DNA of 64,000 nucleotides from Streptococcus hyointestinalis (lineage in GTDB: Bacteria; Bacillota; Bacilli; Lactobacillales; Streptococcaceae), in NCBI RefSeq assembly GCF_011039275.1, contig NZ_JAAKGB010000001.1, positions 992,001 to 1,056,000 on the forward strand, given 5' to 3'. Positions within the stretch are counted from its first letter, which is position 1. Each line of letters opens with the position of its first letter. The translations under genes were made by a program, and so were the position numbers. A model generated the notes under the pieces. The model saw only the letters and a program-made list of their open reading frames with translations. It did not search any database and was not told the origin of the DNA. Shown piece by piece: positions 42,526-51,912 of this stretch.

Positions 42526-44251
42526 ACATCAGCAATCAACTCTAAAACGGCTTTCTCTTGACATCCTTTCTGAGCGCAAATGGGTGCTGATAGCAACGCT
42601 TTTGACCTGTGTGCAGGTAGGCTTGACGGTCTATCTGCCAGTTCTTATCGGAAATGCGGTCGATGTGGTCATAAGACCCAACGCCCTCCACAACATACTT
42701 CCTATCCTCTATCGTATGGCAGTCGTCGTTGGACTCAATACCATCGTTCAGTGGCTCAATCCCATCATCTACAACCGCCTGACTTATCGCTACATCGCAA
42801 GTCTACGCCAGCGTGTCATGGAAAAGCTGGACCATCTGCCACTTGCTTATCTGGATAAAAAGTCCGTTGGGGACTTAGTTAGTCGTGTTACGACCGACAC
42901 CGAGCAGCTGGCAAATGGACTTCTGATGGTCTTTAATCAGTTTTTCATCGGTGTTTTGACTATCCTTGTGACGATTTTTAGCATGGCGGATATTGACCTT
43001 TTGATGTTGGCAATGGTTTTGCTGCTCACGCCGCTGTCGCTCTTTGCGGCTCGCTTTATTGCTAGTAAAAGCTACACGCTCTATCAAAAGCAGACCCAGT
43101 CTCGTGGGCAGGTGACGCAGTACATCGAGGAGATGATTACCCAAGAGACGCTACTGCAAACCTACAATGCCCAAGACAAAAGCATTGAGGCTTTTTCTGA
43201 GCTCAATGAAAACTATGCTAACTACTCCAAGAGTGCGCTTTTTTACTCCTCGACGGTCAATCCAACGACACGCTTTATCAATAGTCTCATCTATGCGCTT
43301 CTAGCTGGTGTGGGAGCGCTTCGTATCATGGCTGGCGCCTTTAGCGTGGGGCAGTTGACCACCTTTTTAAACTATGTCAACCAGTACACCAAGCCCTTTA
43401 ACGCCATCTCGGCAGTTCTCTCTGAAATGCAGAGCGCTATTGCCTGTGCCGAAAGGCTCTATCTCGTTCTAGACGAGGAGGAGAATCACTTGCCTGTCAA
43501 GCGTTTGCTTGATAGCCAGACCCTCTACGGACAGATGAGTTTTGAGCATGTCCAGTTTGGCTATGACAAGACCAAGCCCTTAATCAAAGATGTCAATCTG
43601 GATATTCCTGCCGCCTCAAAAGTCGCTGTTGTCGGACCTACCGGCGCTGGCAAATCCACCCTCATCAATCTGCTCATGCGCTTTTACGAAGTGGATAAGG
43701 GCAGCATCAAGCTAGACGGTGTGTCCATTTCTGACTACGACGTCGAAGATTTGCGTAGCCAGATTGGGATGGTCTTGCAAGAAACATGGCTCAAAACAGC
43801 TACCATCCATGATAATATCGCCTATGGCAAGCCAGACGCTAGTCGAGACGAGGTCATCGCCGCTGCAAAAGCTGCTAATGCAGACTTTTTCATCAGACAG
43901 TTGCCACAAGGCTACGATACCTATCTGGCAGACGCTGGTGCGTCACTGTCGCAAGGGCAACGCCAGCTATTGACCATCGCAAGGATTTTTATCAAGTTAC
44001 CGAAGATTTTGATTTTGGATGAGGCGACGTCTTCGATTGATACTAGGACAGAAGCGCTCATTCAAGCAGCCTTTGAAAAGCTTATGCAAGGGCGGACAAG
44101 CTTTATCATTGCACACCGCCTGTCGACCATTGAGACCGCCGACATTATCCTAGTCATGGTGGACGGTGACATCGTCGAGTATGGCAATCACCAAGACCTC
44201 ATGGATCAAAAAGGCATGTACTACAGCATGCAGATGGCGCAAGCCACTTAG
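42515..44251 (+). CDS. ABC exporter half-transporter (TMD-NBD), second subunit
   Basis: A 578-residue ABC exporter. Six helices are followed by Walker A GPTGAGKST, the signature LSQGQRQLLTIARI and Walker B ILILDEATSSID. The start ATG 42515 follows GAAAGGAGACC and overlaps the partner's stop, indicating a heterodimer. Here the catalytic glutamate after Walker B is present, whereas the partner has aspartate (LDDST), the usual asymmetric arrangement of heterodimeric exporters. The substrate is unknown; multidrug or peptide efflux is likely. Confidence 0.9.
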   Translation: MRARHQQSTLKRLSLDILSERKWVLIATLLTCVQVGLTVYLPVLIGNAVDVVIRPNALHNILPILYRMAVVVGLNTIVQWLNPIIYNRLTYRYIASLRQRVMEKLDHLPLAYLDKKSVGDLVSRVTTDTEQLANGLLMVFNQFFIGVLTILVTIFSMADIDLLMLAMVLLLTPLSLFAARFIASKSYTLYQKQTQSRGQVTQYIEEMITQETLLQTYNAQDKSIEAFSELNENYANYSKSALFYSSTVNPTTRFINSLIYALLAGVGALRIMAGAFSVGQLTTFLNYVNQYTKPFNAISAVLSEMQSAIACAERLYLVLDEEENHLPVKRLLDSQTLYGQMSFEHVQFGYDKTKPLIKDVNLDIPAASKVAVVGPTGAGKSTLINLLMRFYEVDKGSIKLDGVSISDYDVEDLRSQIGMVLQETWLKTATIHDNIAYGKPDASRDEVIAAAKAANADFFIRQLPQGYDTYLADAGASLSQGQRQLLTIARIFIKLPKILILDEATSSIDTRTEALIQAAFEKLMQGRTSFIIAHRLSTIETADIILVMVDGDIVEYGNHQDLMDQKGMYYSMQMAQAT

Positions 44252-44293
44252 ACTAAAGAAAAAACCGCAACTGCGGTTTTTTCTTTAGTCTAA
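44248..44293. terminator. Bidirectional terminator containing both flanking stop codons
   Basis: Near-perfect 22-bp arms (44248-44269 and 44272-44293) rich in A/T at the outside and GC at the tip. The ABC gene TAG and the convergent EEP gene TAA are embedded in the arms. Confidence 0.9.
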
Positions 44294-45355
44294 TAATTGA
44301 AAATCCATGAGAACAGGCTCGTGGTCGGAGTAAGCAAAGCCGGTTTCTTTGGTGGTCAAGTGGTTGACCTTGATGTTGCTTGAGATGATAAAGCCATCTA
44401 GCATGACCGTGTAGGTCTTGCCCTTGACGTAGGCGGTGTCAGTGTTTCTAGCGCTATTTGCGAGACTTTTAAGCTCTGCTTGGCTGAGACTGTCCATAGC
44501 GAGTGTAAAGTCGTCCCCTAGACTTGAGCGTGGGAAGGGATATGCCCAAGTGACGGGGCTTTTCTCGCCTTCTTTTGCCTTTAGATTGTGGTTAAAGTCG
44601 CCACCGACAAGGATGTAATTGCCCTTAGCCAGCTCTTTTTCCATGTCTGCTTTCAGCATAGCAAGCTGCGCTTTACGAATGCTATCGCTATTGCCATAAG
44701 CTGACAGATGGACGTTAAAGAGCACGAGGTCTTTGCCGTTAGTGACAGGGATGTGGTGGATCGCGTAGGCACGATCGAGGTCTAGATATTTGGAAAAGCT
44801 AGTTGCGATAGGCAGAGAGCGCCGCAGAGCACTTGTGATAGGATCGCGGCTATAGGTTGCAAGCCCAGATGTGTTCTTGCCATGTGGCTGTGTCAGTGGG
44901 TAAAAAAGAAAGCTAGAGTGGTAGTTGATGGCAAAGGTATGGCTGTAGTTTGCTAATTGCTTAGTCAGCAAGTTCTCCTCATTGACATGATAGGAGCGTG
45001 TGCCGTTTAGATCCACCTCTTGAAAAAGAGCAAAGTCGACCTTTTCTTTTTTGACGGTCTTGCCAGCAGAACTAACAGCGTACTGGACACTCTTTTTACT
45101 CTTTGCCCAAGAGGACTTACCGTCGTCCATGAAAAAAGAAAAATCAGGCAGATAAGCGCCAAAGCCGATATTATACGTTGCGATACGGTAGTTGTGATTG
45201 GTCGAAAGTTTCTCTTTGGTCGCTTTTTGTGTGACTGTGAGCGTCTGCTTATCTGGGATACGATGATAATCCACAAGCACATAAGCCACATAGCTCCCGA
45301 TAATCAAGACAACAACAGACAGTAAGACAAGCAGCCATTTTACTAGCTTTTTCAT
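44285..45355 (-). CDS. Membrane-anchored endonuclease/exonuclease/phosphatase (EEP) family protein
   Basis: A 356-residue protein with an N-terminal membrane anchor (residues 6-28, LLVLLSVVVLIIGSYVAYVL) and an extracellular EEP/DNase I-like domain. Family residues include the metal-binding Asn/Glu in ATYNIG and LFQEVDLNG, NVHLSAYGN, VGGDFNHNL and the final SDHEPVLMDF histidine. It could be a nuclease or a phosphodiesterase; similar streptococcal proteins are largely unstudied. It is convergent with the ABC genes. Confidence 0.85.
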   Translation of the reverse strand: MKKLVKWLLVLLSVVVLIIGSYVAYVLVDYHRIPDKQTLTVTQKATKEKLSTNHNYRIATYNIGFGAYLPDFSFFMDDGKSSWAKSKKSVQYAVSSAGKTVKKEKVDFALFQEVDLNGTRSYHVNEENLLTKQLANYSHTFAINYHSSFLFYPLTQPHGKNTSGLATYSRDPITSALRRSLPIATSFSKYLDLDRAYAIHHIPVTNGKDLVLFNVHLSAYGNSDSIRKAQLAMLKADMEKELAKGNYILVGGDFNHNLKAKEGEKSPVTWAYPFPRSSLGDDFTLAMDSLSQAELKSLANSARNTDTAYVKGKTYTVMLDGFIISSNIKVNHLTTKETGFAYSDHEPVLMDFQLLD

Positions 45356-45428
45356 AAGTCACCTCATGAAGCTAGAATGAAAGTTCCCAGCTTCTCATTT
45401 TTTATAGATTGATGTAGGAGACGCAGTA

Positions 45429-45540
45429 GTTGAGTGGGCTCTAATACGTTGATAAATCAACTTTTAAAGCCCTACTCAACCGTGCGGAGGTTGGACTACA
45501 AAATCGCATTTCTACGAAATGACCGCTTTTTGTCCCACTC
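45429..45540. repeat. Streptococcal-type intergenic repeat with two hairpins
   Basis: Hairpin one pairs GTTGAGT-GGGCT (45429-45440) with AGCCCTACTCAAC (45468-45480) and encloses a second palindrome GTTGAT/ATCAAC. Hairpin two runs from TTGGACTACAAAATCGC to GCTTTTTGTCCCAC (about 45490-45538). On the minus strand it reads GAGTGGGACAAAAA, which resembles small dispersed repeats in streptococcal genomes. No transposase is present; copy number cannot be tested here. Confidence 0.5.
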
Positions 45541-45583
45541 TCAGTTTAGCATAAATCAGCTCAAAACGGTATGCTAAGAAACA

Positions 45584-45619
45584 CAAAAAAATCACAGCAC
45601 CAAAAGCACTGTGATTTTT
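45584..45619 (-). terminator. Terminator of the oleate hydratase gene
   Basis: AAAAAATCACAG / CTGTGATTTTT stem running off the end of the minus-strand gene, ending in a T tract in its direction. Confidence 0.8.
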
Positions 45620-45621
45620 GT

Positions 45622-47316
45622 TTAATCAAACATTTTCTTAGCTGCTTTAAGCAGGGTCTTGATGTCCTTGTCATAACGAGGTGTAGGCACCAGTCGTGAC
45701 ATTGGCACACCTGCAAAGTGGAAAGCTGCAATCTCACCAGAGCGTACAGCACTTTGTTCAGTGAAAATCATTTGATAAGGTTGTTCGACAAACTCACCGG
45801 TAAAGGCAAGGTTGGTAGAATGTTTTGGAATAACCTTTGGACGGTCGCTCTTAGCACGGTTATTAAAGAGTGCAGAAGCATAAGGCATGTAAACTGGGAT
45901 ACAGTTGACCACACTCTTCATAATGGCTTTTTCTTTGGTTTCGATATTGATAGGACCAGGATCGACTTTGGCTAATTGTCCAATCAACTCTTTGACCATT
46001 TCACGACCAGTCATTTCGATGTAAGGTTTGTCCACAAATTCACCTTTTCTGCGTGGATCGAGGAAGTATCCCCAAAGCACGGTTTCATTTGGTTTTTGAG
46101 TGGTGAAGTGTGGTTGGTGGTGCACCACGATAGACATGGTGACGTCCTTTTGATGGAGCGGAGTCACAGGAACTGTTGAAATGAACGAATTAAGCGCATT
46201 TCCGGGTTCTTGTGTGGTGATACGAGTGATTTCTTCGAGGAGAAGATGGTCTTTTGTGGTTAGTGTGAAGCTAACCCATTCACTGGCATCACGATCCGCA
46301 AAGAATTTGTCTGGATTTCCCAAGTTGTAGAAACGTTGGGTTGCTTTTTTCCAGAGACTAGAAGCAGCACCATAGTCAGGATTTTCAGGAGCAGGTGTAT
46401 CAAAGTCACCGAGACTAGCAGAGTCTGTGATAGAGCCATTGGTAAAGATAACTGCTGTATCTTCATCGACTTCGACAAACTCTTCTTGATTAGTATCAGT
46501 GTTTAGCATACGCAGACCTGTTACTGTAATCTCATCTTGCATAGGTGTTTCTTTAAATTCCCAGTCTGTCACCAGACGGTTAAGGACGATCTTGCAACCT
46601 TGCTCAGTCAGATAATTAATCAAAGGCAACATGATACTTTCAAATTGATTGTAGCGTGTGCGATTGACACCGACCAAGTGCTCGATTTGCGTGAACTCAT
46701 AAATCATTTGGTGCATGTCGCGACGCAATTCTTGCGCTGAGCTTTGTGTGCGAAAGGCAAAGGTTGTCTCCCACATGAACCAAAAATTGGTTTCAAAAAA
46801 CTCAGGGTCGTCCTTGAAGTACTCAGCAATGGTAACATTGTCAAGTTCTTCCTCTCTTGAGTCGGGCATCATGATGAGCTTAGTGAGAAGCTTACGGCTA
46901 GTGTTGTTGAGCCCTAAATGACTACCGTTGACAATGCCCTTGCCACCTTCTAACAATCTTGCTTTGTCATAAGTTGGGTGCGCTGCGTCAAATTCACGTG
47001 TGTCTTGTGCAGCAGTCATTCCTTGCTCAGTAGCCGATGGAATACGGTCAAGCAAATCCATCAAATCGACGTAAGTGCGGTAGTTAAGCATGCGTCCACC
47101 ACGTGCAATATAGCCTTTTTGATTTTCCATAGGGTGATTTTTATTCCAATAATCATCCTTAGCAGCTTCAGTAGTGGAGCCATCATTTGAACCGTGGTCG
47201 TCCAAGGAGTAAAAGGTAATCTGATCACCATTCCAACCACCTTCCTGGATAAGGTACACAGCTGCCGCCATATTGGCAATCCCTGCCCCTATCATGATTG
47301 CTTTTTTCTTTTGCAT
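45622..47316 (-). CDS. Oleate hydratase (myosin-cross-reactive antigen family)
   Basis: A 564-residue FAD enzyme that adds water to the cis-9 double bond of oleic and linoleic acids, giving 10-hydroxy fatty acids. The dinucleotide fold is MIGAGIANMAAAVYLI, and family blocks GGRMLNYRTYVDLMDLL, FTNGSITDSASLGD and AFTGEFVEQPYQMIFTEQSAVR are present. The start ATG 47316 is 8 nt from GGAGGA; the longer GTG start is not needed. In streptococci it detoxifies host unsaturated fatty acids. A 45-residue membrane peptide is encoded just upstream on the same strand. Confidence 0.93.
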   Translation of the reverse strand: MQKKKAIMIGAGIANMAAAVYLIQEGGWNGDQITFYSLDDHGSNDGSTTEAAKDDYWNKNHPMENQKGYIARGGRMLNYRTYVDLMDLLDRIPSATEQGMTAAQDTREFDAAHPTYDKARLLEGGKGIVNGSHLGLNNTSRKLLTKLIMMPDSREEELDNVTIAEYFKDDPEFFETNFWFMWETTFAFRTQSSAQELRRDMHQMIYEFTQIEHLVGVNRTRYNQFESIMLPLINYLTEQGCKIVLNRLVTDWEFKETPMQDEITVTGLRMLNTDTNQEEFVEVDEDTAVIFTNGSITDSASLGDFDTPAPENPDYGAASSLWKKATQRFYNLGNPDKFFADRDASEWVSFTLTTKDHLLLEEITRITTQEPGNALNSFISTVPVTPLHQKDVTMSIVVHHQPHFTTQKPNETVLWGYFLDPRRKGEFVDKPYIEMTGREMVKELIGQLAKVDPGPINIETKEKAIMKSVVNCIPVYMPYASALFNNRAKSDRPKVIPKHSTNLAFTGEFVEQPYQMIFTEQSAVRSGEIAAFHFAGVPMSRLVPTPRYDKDIKTLLKAAKKMFD

Positions 47317-47336
47317 AAGGCTATCCTCCACAAGGC

Positions 47337-47474
47337 TTAGTCGTCTTGTAATGTAGAATCGAATTCATCGTAGGCTTGTTTGTCATTTTCAAAGAAGCCT
47401 GCTTTGTGTGCAATACACGCGATACCAAGGCTTACACCTAAGCCTAATCCAAGTAATATAAGATGTTTTTTCAT
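47337..47474 (-). CDS. Small membrane or exported protein upstream of oleate hydratase
   Basis: A 45-residue protein. MKKHLILLGLGLGVSLGIAC forms one hydrophobic segment, and the rest is acidic (KQAYDEFDSTLQDD). It could be a single-pass membrane protein or have a short signal peptide. ATG 47474 is preceded by AAGGAAAGAACT. The 20-nt gap to the oleate hydratase gene suggests one transcript. No family is recognised. Confidence 0.6.
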   Translation of the reverse strand: MKKHLILLGLGLGVSLGIACIAHKAGFFENDKQAYDEFDSTLQDD

Positions 47475-47681
47475 AGTTCTTTCCTTCCTTTCTGACTCCA
47501 TCATAGCCCTAAAAAGAGGCAAAGTCAACGTAAAAATAAAAAATAAATGAGATTTTCCACAGTTTTTTTAACACTGTAAACTAATGATATTGTCTTTTTA
47601 AGCTTTCAAGCGTATAATCTTAAACTAGGATAGTAGGCAGTTTTGAAAAATCTCTCTGAAAACAAGAAAATCATTTACATG

Positions 47682-47710
47682 TTGCAAACGCTTGCACCAA
47701 GTGCTAGAAT
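47682..47710 (+). promoter_or_regulatory. Pullulanase promoter with MalR-like operator
   Basis: TTGCAA (47682-47687), a 17-bp spacer and TAGAAT (47705-47710). The palindrome TGCAAACGCTTGCA (47683-47696) overlaps the -35 and matches the streptococcal MalR operator GCAAACGTTTGC with one change. LacI-type repression by MalR, or CcpA, is likely. Confidence 0.65.
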
Positions 47711-47754
47711 AAAAACAGAAATTGTTTTTCTAATCTATTTTGGAGGATTTTGAA

Positions 47755-50700
47755 ATGAAACGTCAACCGACAGACAAATGTCAGCGCTATGCTATTAAAA
47801 AGCTGACTATCGGAGTGGTATCTGTCGCGACAGGTGCTAGTATCTTGCTCTACAGCCCGCAAGTCTTGGCAGAAGAAGCAAATCAAGACCAAACCACTGA
47901 GCTTACGACCAGTGAGACTGCTTCAAAAAACCAAGCTAACGAGACTCTAGCGAGCTCTCAATCAAGCACAACGCCAGAAACGCAAGGCACAGAAACCGTT
48001 TCAGAAAAGACAACGGACAATGCAACCGTTGGCACAGAGATGACTGAAACAGAGACGCCACAAGCTAGCCTTGATCAGACAACCACGCCGTCTACGACAG
48101 AAGAAGTATCTACACAGACTGTTCCTTCTAACTCCACTGTAGAGACGAAAACAGAAGATAAAGAAGCTACAGAAACCACAGAAGAAGTCAATCAAGAAGT
48201 AGTCAGTCAAACAAACACGATAGAAACAGCGACTCCCGTTCAAGAAACGCCTGTAGAAACACCCAAAATCGAGGAGGGCTATTTCAGACTTCACTTTAAG
48301 AGCTTACCAAGTCAGCAATCGCTAGAGAGTCTCGGACTCTGGCTTTGGGATGACGTGGACAGCCCATCTGCCAATTGGCCTGATGGCGCCATGCCTCTCG
48401 CACAAGCCAAGAAAGATGACTATGGCTACTATATTGATTTTAAACTGTCACAAAATCAGAAAAAGCAAGTGTCTTATCTGATTAACAATAAAGCTGGTGA
48501 CAACCTCACAGGTGACCAGCACATCTCGCTTTTAACGCCTGAGATGAATGAAGTTTGGGCTGATGATAGCTATCACATTCACACCTATCAGCCACTTGAA
48601 AAAGGCAGCATTCGTCTTAATTCCTATAGTTCAACGGGCAATTACGATAACTTAGCGGCTTGGCTCTTTAAGGACGTGAAAACACCGTCTACAGATTGGC
48701 CAAACGGACAAGACTTTATCAAAAAAGGGGCTTACGGCGTCTACATCGACATCCCTCTTAGCGAGAATGCAAAGGAGCTGGGCTTTTTAATTCTTGATAA
48801 GAGTAAGAGTGGTGATGATGTCAAGATTCAGCCAAATGACTATGTCTTTAAAGACCTTGCCAATCACACACAGATTTTTGTGCGTGATACAGACCCAAAA
48901 GTTTATAACAATCCTTATTACATTGACCAAGTGCGCTTGACAGGTGCCGAGCAGTCAGACCTTGATAGCATTCAAGCGACCTTCACAACGCTTGATGGCA
49001 TGACTAAAGACGACATTTTGAAAGCGCTTCATTTGACGGATAAAGACGGCAAAGAAGTTACAATCACAGACATCACGTTCACAAAGGACAGTCCAATTTT
49101 ACTCATCAAGGGCGCTTTTCATCCTGATAAGACCAGCTACACGCTTACTTACAACGACTCTAGCCAGCAAGTGCGCAATTCGTGGGAATTAAAGGACAAA
49201 CTCTATGCTTATGATGGCGAGCTGGGGGCAAGACTTAGCGAGGATGGCTCACAAGTCAGACTAGCCCTTTGGGCGCCAAGTGCCGAGCAGGTCAAGGTTC
49301 TCGTCTATGATAAAAACGACCAGAGTAAGCTTGTCGGAGAAGCTGCTCTGACTAAGGGCGCTAAAGGCGTCTGGACAGCTCAGCTAGATGGAAAAACGCC
49401 GCTTGGAATTGCTAACTACACAGGCTATTATTACCTCTACGAAATCACACGTAACAATGAAAAGGTGCTGGTGCTAGACCCTTATGCTAAGTCACTTGCT
49501 GCTTGGGATAGTAGCAGGGCTAACGACACCATCAAAACCGCTAAAGCTGCCTTTGTCAATCCAGACAAGCTAGGACCTAGCGACCTCGACTTTGCCCACA
49601 TTGACCATTTCACTCGGCGTGAGCAGGCAGTTATCTACGAGACACACGTGCGTGATTTCACGTCAGACCCTGCGCTTGACGGCACGCTCAATCATAGCTT
49701 TGGGACATTTTCAGCCTTTATTGAAAAGCTGGATTATCTCAAAGAGCTGGGCGTCACTCACATCCAGCTGCTCCCTGTTTTGAGTTATTTCTTTGTCAAT
49801 GAACTGGATAAAACCCGCTCAGAAAACCACACATCAGCTGACAATAACTACAACTGGGGCTATGACCCACAGCACTATTTCTCACTGTCTGGCATGTATT
49901 CTGAAAATCCAAATGACCCAGAACTTCGTATCAGCGAGTTTAAGAACTTGGTCAATGAAATCCACAAACGTGGTATGGGCGTTATTTTAGACGTTGTCTA
50001 CAATCACACGGCAAAGACTTATCTTTTTGAGGACATTGAGCCAAACTACTATCACTTTATGAATGCGGACGGAACTGCTCGTGAGAGCTTTGGTGGTGGG
50101 CGTCTGGGGACAACCCACTACATGAGCCGTCGTCTCCTGCTGGACTCTATCAAATATCTGACTAGCGAGTTCAAGGTGGATGGCTTCCGCTTTGACATGA
50201 TGGGAGACCATGACGCAGCCGTCATTGAGCAAGCCTTTACAGAATCAAAAGCCATCAATCCAAATATCCTCATGCTAGGAGAAGGCTGGCGCACGTATCA
50301 AGGCGATGAGGGGAAAAAGGTTCAAGCTGCCGACCAAGACTGGATGAGTGCTACTGATACGGTCGCTGTCTTTTCAGATGACATCAGAAACACCCTCAAG
50401 TCTGGCTATCCAAACGAAGGCACACCAGCCTTTATCACAGGTGGTAAGAAATCCATCAAAGAGCTCTTTAGCACCATAAAAGCACAGCCAAACAACTTTA
50501 CAGCAGATGACCCAGGGGATGTCATCCAGTACATCGCAGCCCATGACAATCTCACTCTTCACGATGTTATCGCTAAGTCTATCAATAAAGACCCTAAAGT
50601 AGCAGAAGCAGAGATTCATCAGCGCATTCGTCTTGGAAATGCCCTCATCCTGACCTCACAGGGGACACCTTTCATCCACGCTGGTCAAGAGTACGGACGG

Positions 50701-51573
50701 ACAAAGCAACTGCTCAATCCAAACTACATCACAAAAGTAGCCGATGACAAGGTGCCAAACAAAGCTACGCTCATCGATGCGGTCAAGGACTATCCTTACT
50801 TTATCCACGACTCCTACGATTCATCTGACGCAGTGAATCACTTTGACTGGGAGAGTGCGCCAGACTCAACCACGCACCCGATAAATACCACAACGCAGGC
50901 TTACACCAAGGGCTTGATTGCTCTTCGTCGCTCAACGGACGCTTTCACCAAAGCCAGCAAGGCAGAGGTTGAGCGTGATGTCAGCTTGATTACAGACCCA
51001 GCGCTTGGTGATGTGGCGGCGGATGACCTGCTCATTGGCTACCAAAGTATCGCTTCAAACGGCGCCATCTACGCAGTCTTTGTCAATGCCGACCAAAACC
51101 AACGCACCATACACCTGCCACAGGCTTATCGTCACTTGCTTGACGCTCAAGTCCTTGCGGATAGCAGGACAGCAGGTACAAGTCCTATCGCACAGCCTCA
51201 AGGTATCACCTTTGGCGAGGACAGTCTCACTATTGATGGCTTAACCGCTATCATCCTAAAAGTACCAAAGGAAAAATCAGACAGCACTGAGGAAAAGGAC
51301 AACAATGAAGCTTCTAGCAATCTAGCCACGCTAACTAGCAAGCCAAGCCATACCCTACTTGCGCCAAGCAACTCAGCGCAAGTCCAACAAGCAGAAGATA
51401 AAGAGACAGTCGCCCTAGAAAACAAGCAGATGACAACCAGCAATGCACAAGCACAGAAAGCCAGCCTACCAAATACAGGCAGCAAGTCTAGCAGCATCCT
51501 CACCCTCCTAGGTGCTAGCTTGCTTGCTCTTGCTACAAGTCTCCTAGGCTTTGGTAAATCTCGCAAGCACTAA
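47755..51573 (+). CDS. pulA: LPxTG-anchored type I pullulanase
   Basis: A 1272-residue cell-wall enzyme cleaving alpha-1,6 bonds in pullulan and glycogen. A YSIRK-like signal (YAIKKLTIGVVSVATGAS) is followed by a Thr/Glu/Ser-rich spacer. Two CBM41 modules lie at ~175-280 and ~283-390, each with LWLWDD/AWLFKD and NWPDG/DWPNG. The GH13_14 catalytic domain has the nucleophile Asp in GFRFDMMGDHD (~810), the acid/base Glu in GEGWRT (~842) and AAHDNLT (~928). The sortase signal LPNTG (~1237) is followed by a hydrophobic stretch and KSRKH. It corresponds to pneumococcal SpuA and would feed maltodextrins to the cell. A MalR-type operator precedes it. Confidence 0.95.
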   Translation: MKRQPTDKCQRYAIKKLTIGVVSVATGASILLYSPQVLAEEANQDQTTELTTSETASKNQANETLASSQSSTTPETQGTETVSEKTTDNATVGTEMTETETPQASLDQTTTPSTTEEVSTQTVPSNSTVETKTEDKEATETTEEVNQEVVSQTNTIETATPVQETPVETPKIEEGYFRLHFKSLPSQQSLESLGLWLWDDVDSPSANWPDGAMPLAQAKKDDYGYYIDFKLSQNQKKQVSYLINNKAGDNLTGDQHISLLTPEMNEVWADDSYHIHTYQPLEKGSIRLNSYSSTGNYDNLAAWLFKDVKTPSTDWPNGQDFIKKGAYGVYIDIPLSENAKELGFLILDKSKSGDDVKIQPNDYVFKDLANHTQIFVRDTDPKVYNNPYYIDQVRLTGAEQSDLDSIQATFTTLDGMTKDDILKALHLTDKDGKEVTITDITFTKDSPILLIKGAFHPDKTSYTLTYNDSSQQVRNSWELKDKLYAYDGELGARLSEDGSQVRLALWAPSAEQVKVLVYDKNDQSKLVGEAALTKGAKGVWTAQLDGKTPLGIANYTGYYYLYEITRNNEKVLVLDPYAKSLAAWDSSRANDTIKTAKAAFVNPDKLGPSDLDFAHIDHFTRREQAVIYETHVRDFTSDPALDGTLNHSFGTFSAFIEKLDYLKELGVTHIQLLPVLSYFFVNELDKTRSENHTSADNNYNWGYDPQHYFSLSGMYSENPNDPELRISEFKNLVNEIHKRGMGVILDVVYNHTAKTYLFEDIEPNYYHFMNADGTARESFGGGRLGTTHYMSRRLLLDSIKYLTSEFKVDGFRFDMMGDHDAAVIEQAFTESKAINPNILMLGEGWRTYQGDEGKKVQAADQDWMSATDTVAVFSDDIRNTLKSGYPNEGTPAFITGGKKSIKELFSTIKAQPNNFTADDPGDVIQYIAAHDNLTLHDVIAKSINKDPKVAEAEIHQRIRLGNALILTSQGTPFIHAGQEYGRTKQLLNPNYITKVADDKVPNKATLIDAVKDYPYFIHDSYDSSDAVNHFDWESAPDSTTHPINTTTQAYTKGLIALRRSTDAFTKASKAEVERDVSLITDPALGDVAADDLLIGYQSIASNGAIYAVFVNADQNQRTIHLPQAYRHLLDAQVLADSRTAGTSPIAQPQGITFGEDSLTIDGLTAIILKVPKEKSDSTEEKDNNEASSNLATLTSKPSHTLLAPSNSAQVQQAEDKETVALENKQMTTSNAQAQKASLPNTGSKSSSILTLLGASLLALATSLLGFGKSRKH

Positions 51574-51577
51574 AAAC

Positions 51578-51606
51578 AAAAACTTGTCAGCAATGGCAAG
51601 TTTTTT
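51578..51606 (+). terminator. Pullulanase terminator
   Basis: AAAACTTG / CAAGTTTT stem, then T-rich, directly before the first LytTR box. Confidence 0.75.
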
Positions 51607-51607
51607 G

Positions 51608-51675
51608 ACTTTTCAGGACGCTTTTGCTACCATTCAGGACAAGACCTACACATGTAATCGCTTTTATGCTATACT
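51608..51675 (+). promoter_or_regulatory. LytTR-regulated promoter 1 (BlpR/ComE-type direct repeat)
   Basis: Direct repeats ACTTTTCAGGAC (51608-51619) and ACCATTCAGGAC (51629-51640) start 21 bp apart. They are followed 29 bp later by the extended -10 TGCTATACT (hexamer 51670-51675). There is no -35, as expected for activator-dependent Blp/Com promoters. It drives the genes from 51715. Confidence 0.82.
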
Positions 51676-51714
51676 ATAGGTAACTTGAGAGGAAAAAATA
51701 TTTAGGAGTAACTC

Positions 51715-51873
51715 ATGAACAAGCTAATACTAAAAATCATTTTAATGACAGTACTTTATCTCGTCCTTATGCTAGGTTTGAAAATGTTTACAAAAGATAA
51801 AGAAAAACTTCGGCAAACGTACTCAATCACAACTGTTCTCTACATCGTTAATCTTATTTTTATGTTTTTCTAA
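51715..51873 (+). CDS. Small hydrophobic protein, LytTR regulon
   Basis: A 52-residue protein with two predicted membrane segments (ILKIILMTVLYLVLMLGL and TVLYIVNLIFMFF) joined by a basic loop. AGGAG lies 6 nt before the ATG. No double-glycine leader is present, so it is not an obvious bacteriocin precursor. It is the first gene behind LytTR promoter 1. A membrane immunity peptide is possible; unassigned. Confidence 0.65.
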   Translation: MNKLILKIILMTVLYLVLMLGLKMFTKDKEKLRQTYSITTVLYIVNLIFMFF

Positions 51874-51912
51874 TGAGTCGTCTCAATGAAAGCGTTTTTG
51901 GAGGTGGTGACA

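Noticed and set aside
45429..45540. IS element remnant
   Set aside because: No transposase fragment or flanking target duplication is visible; better described as a small repeat.
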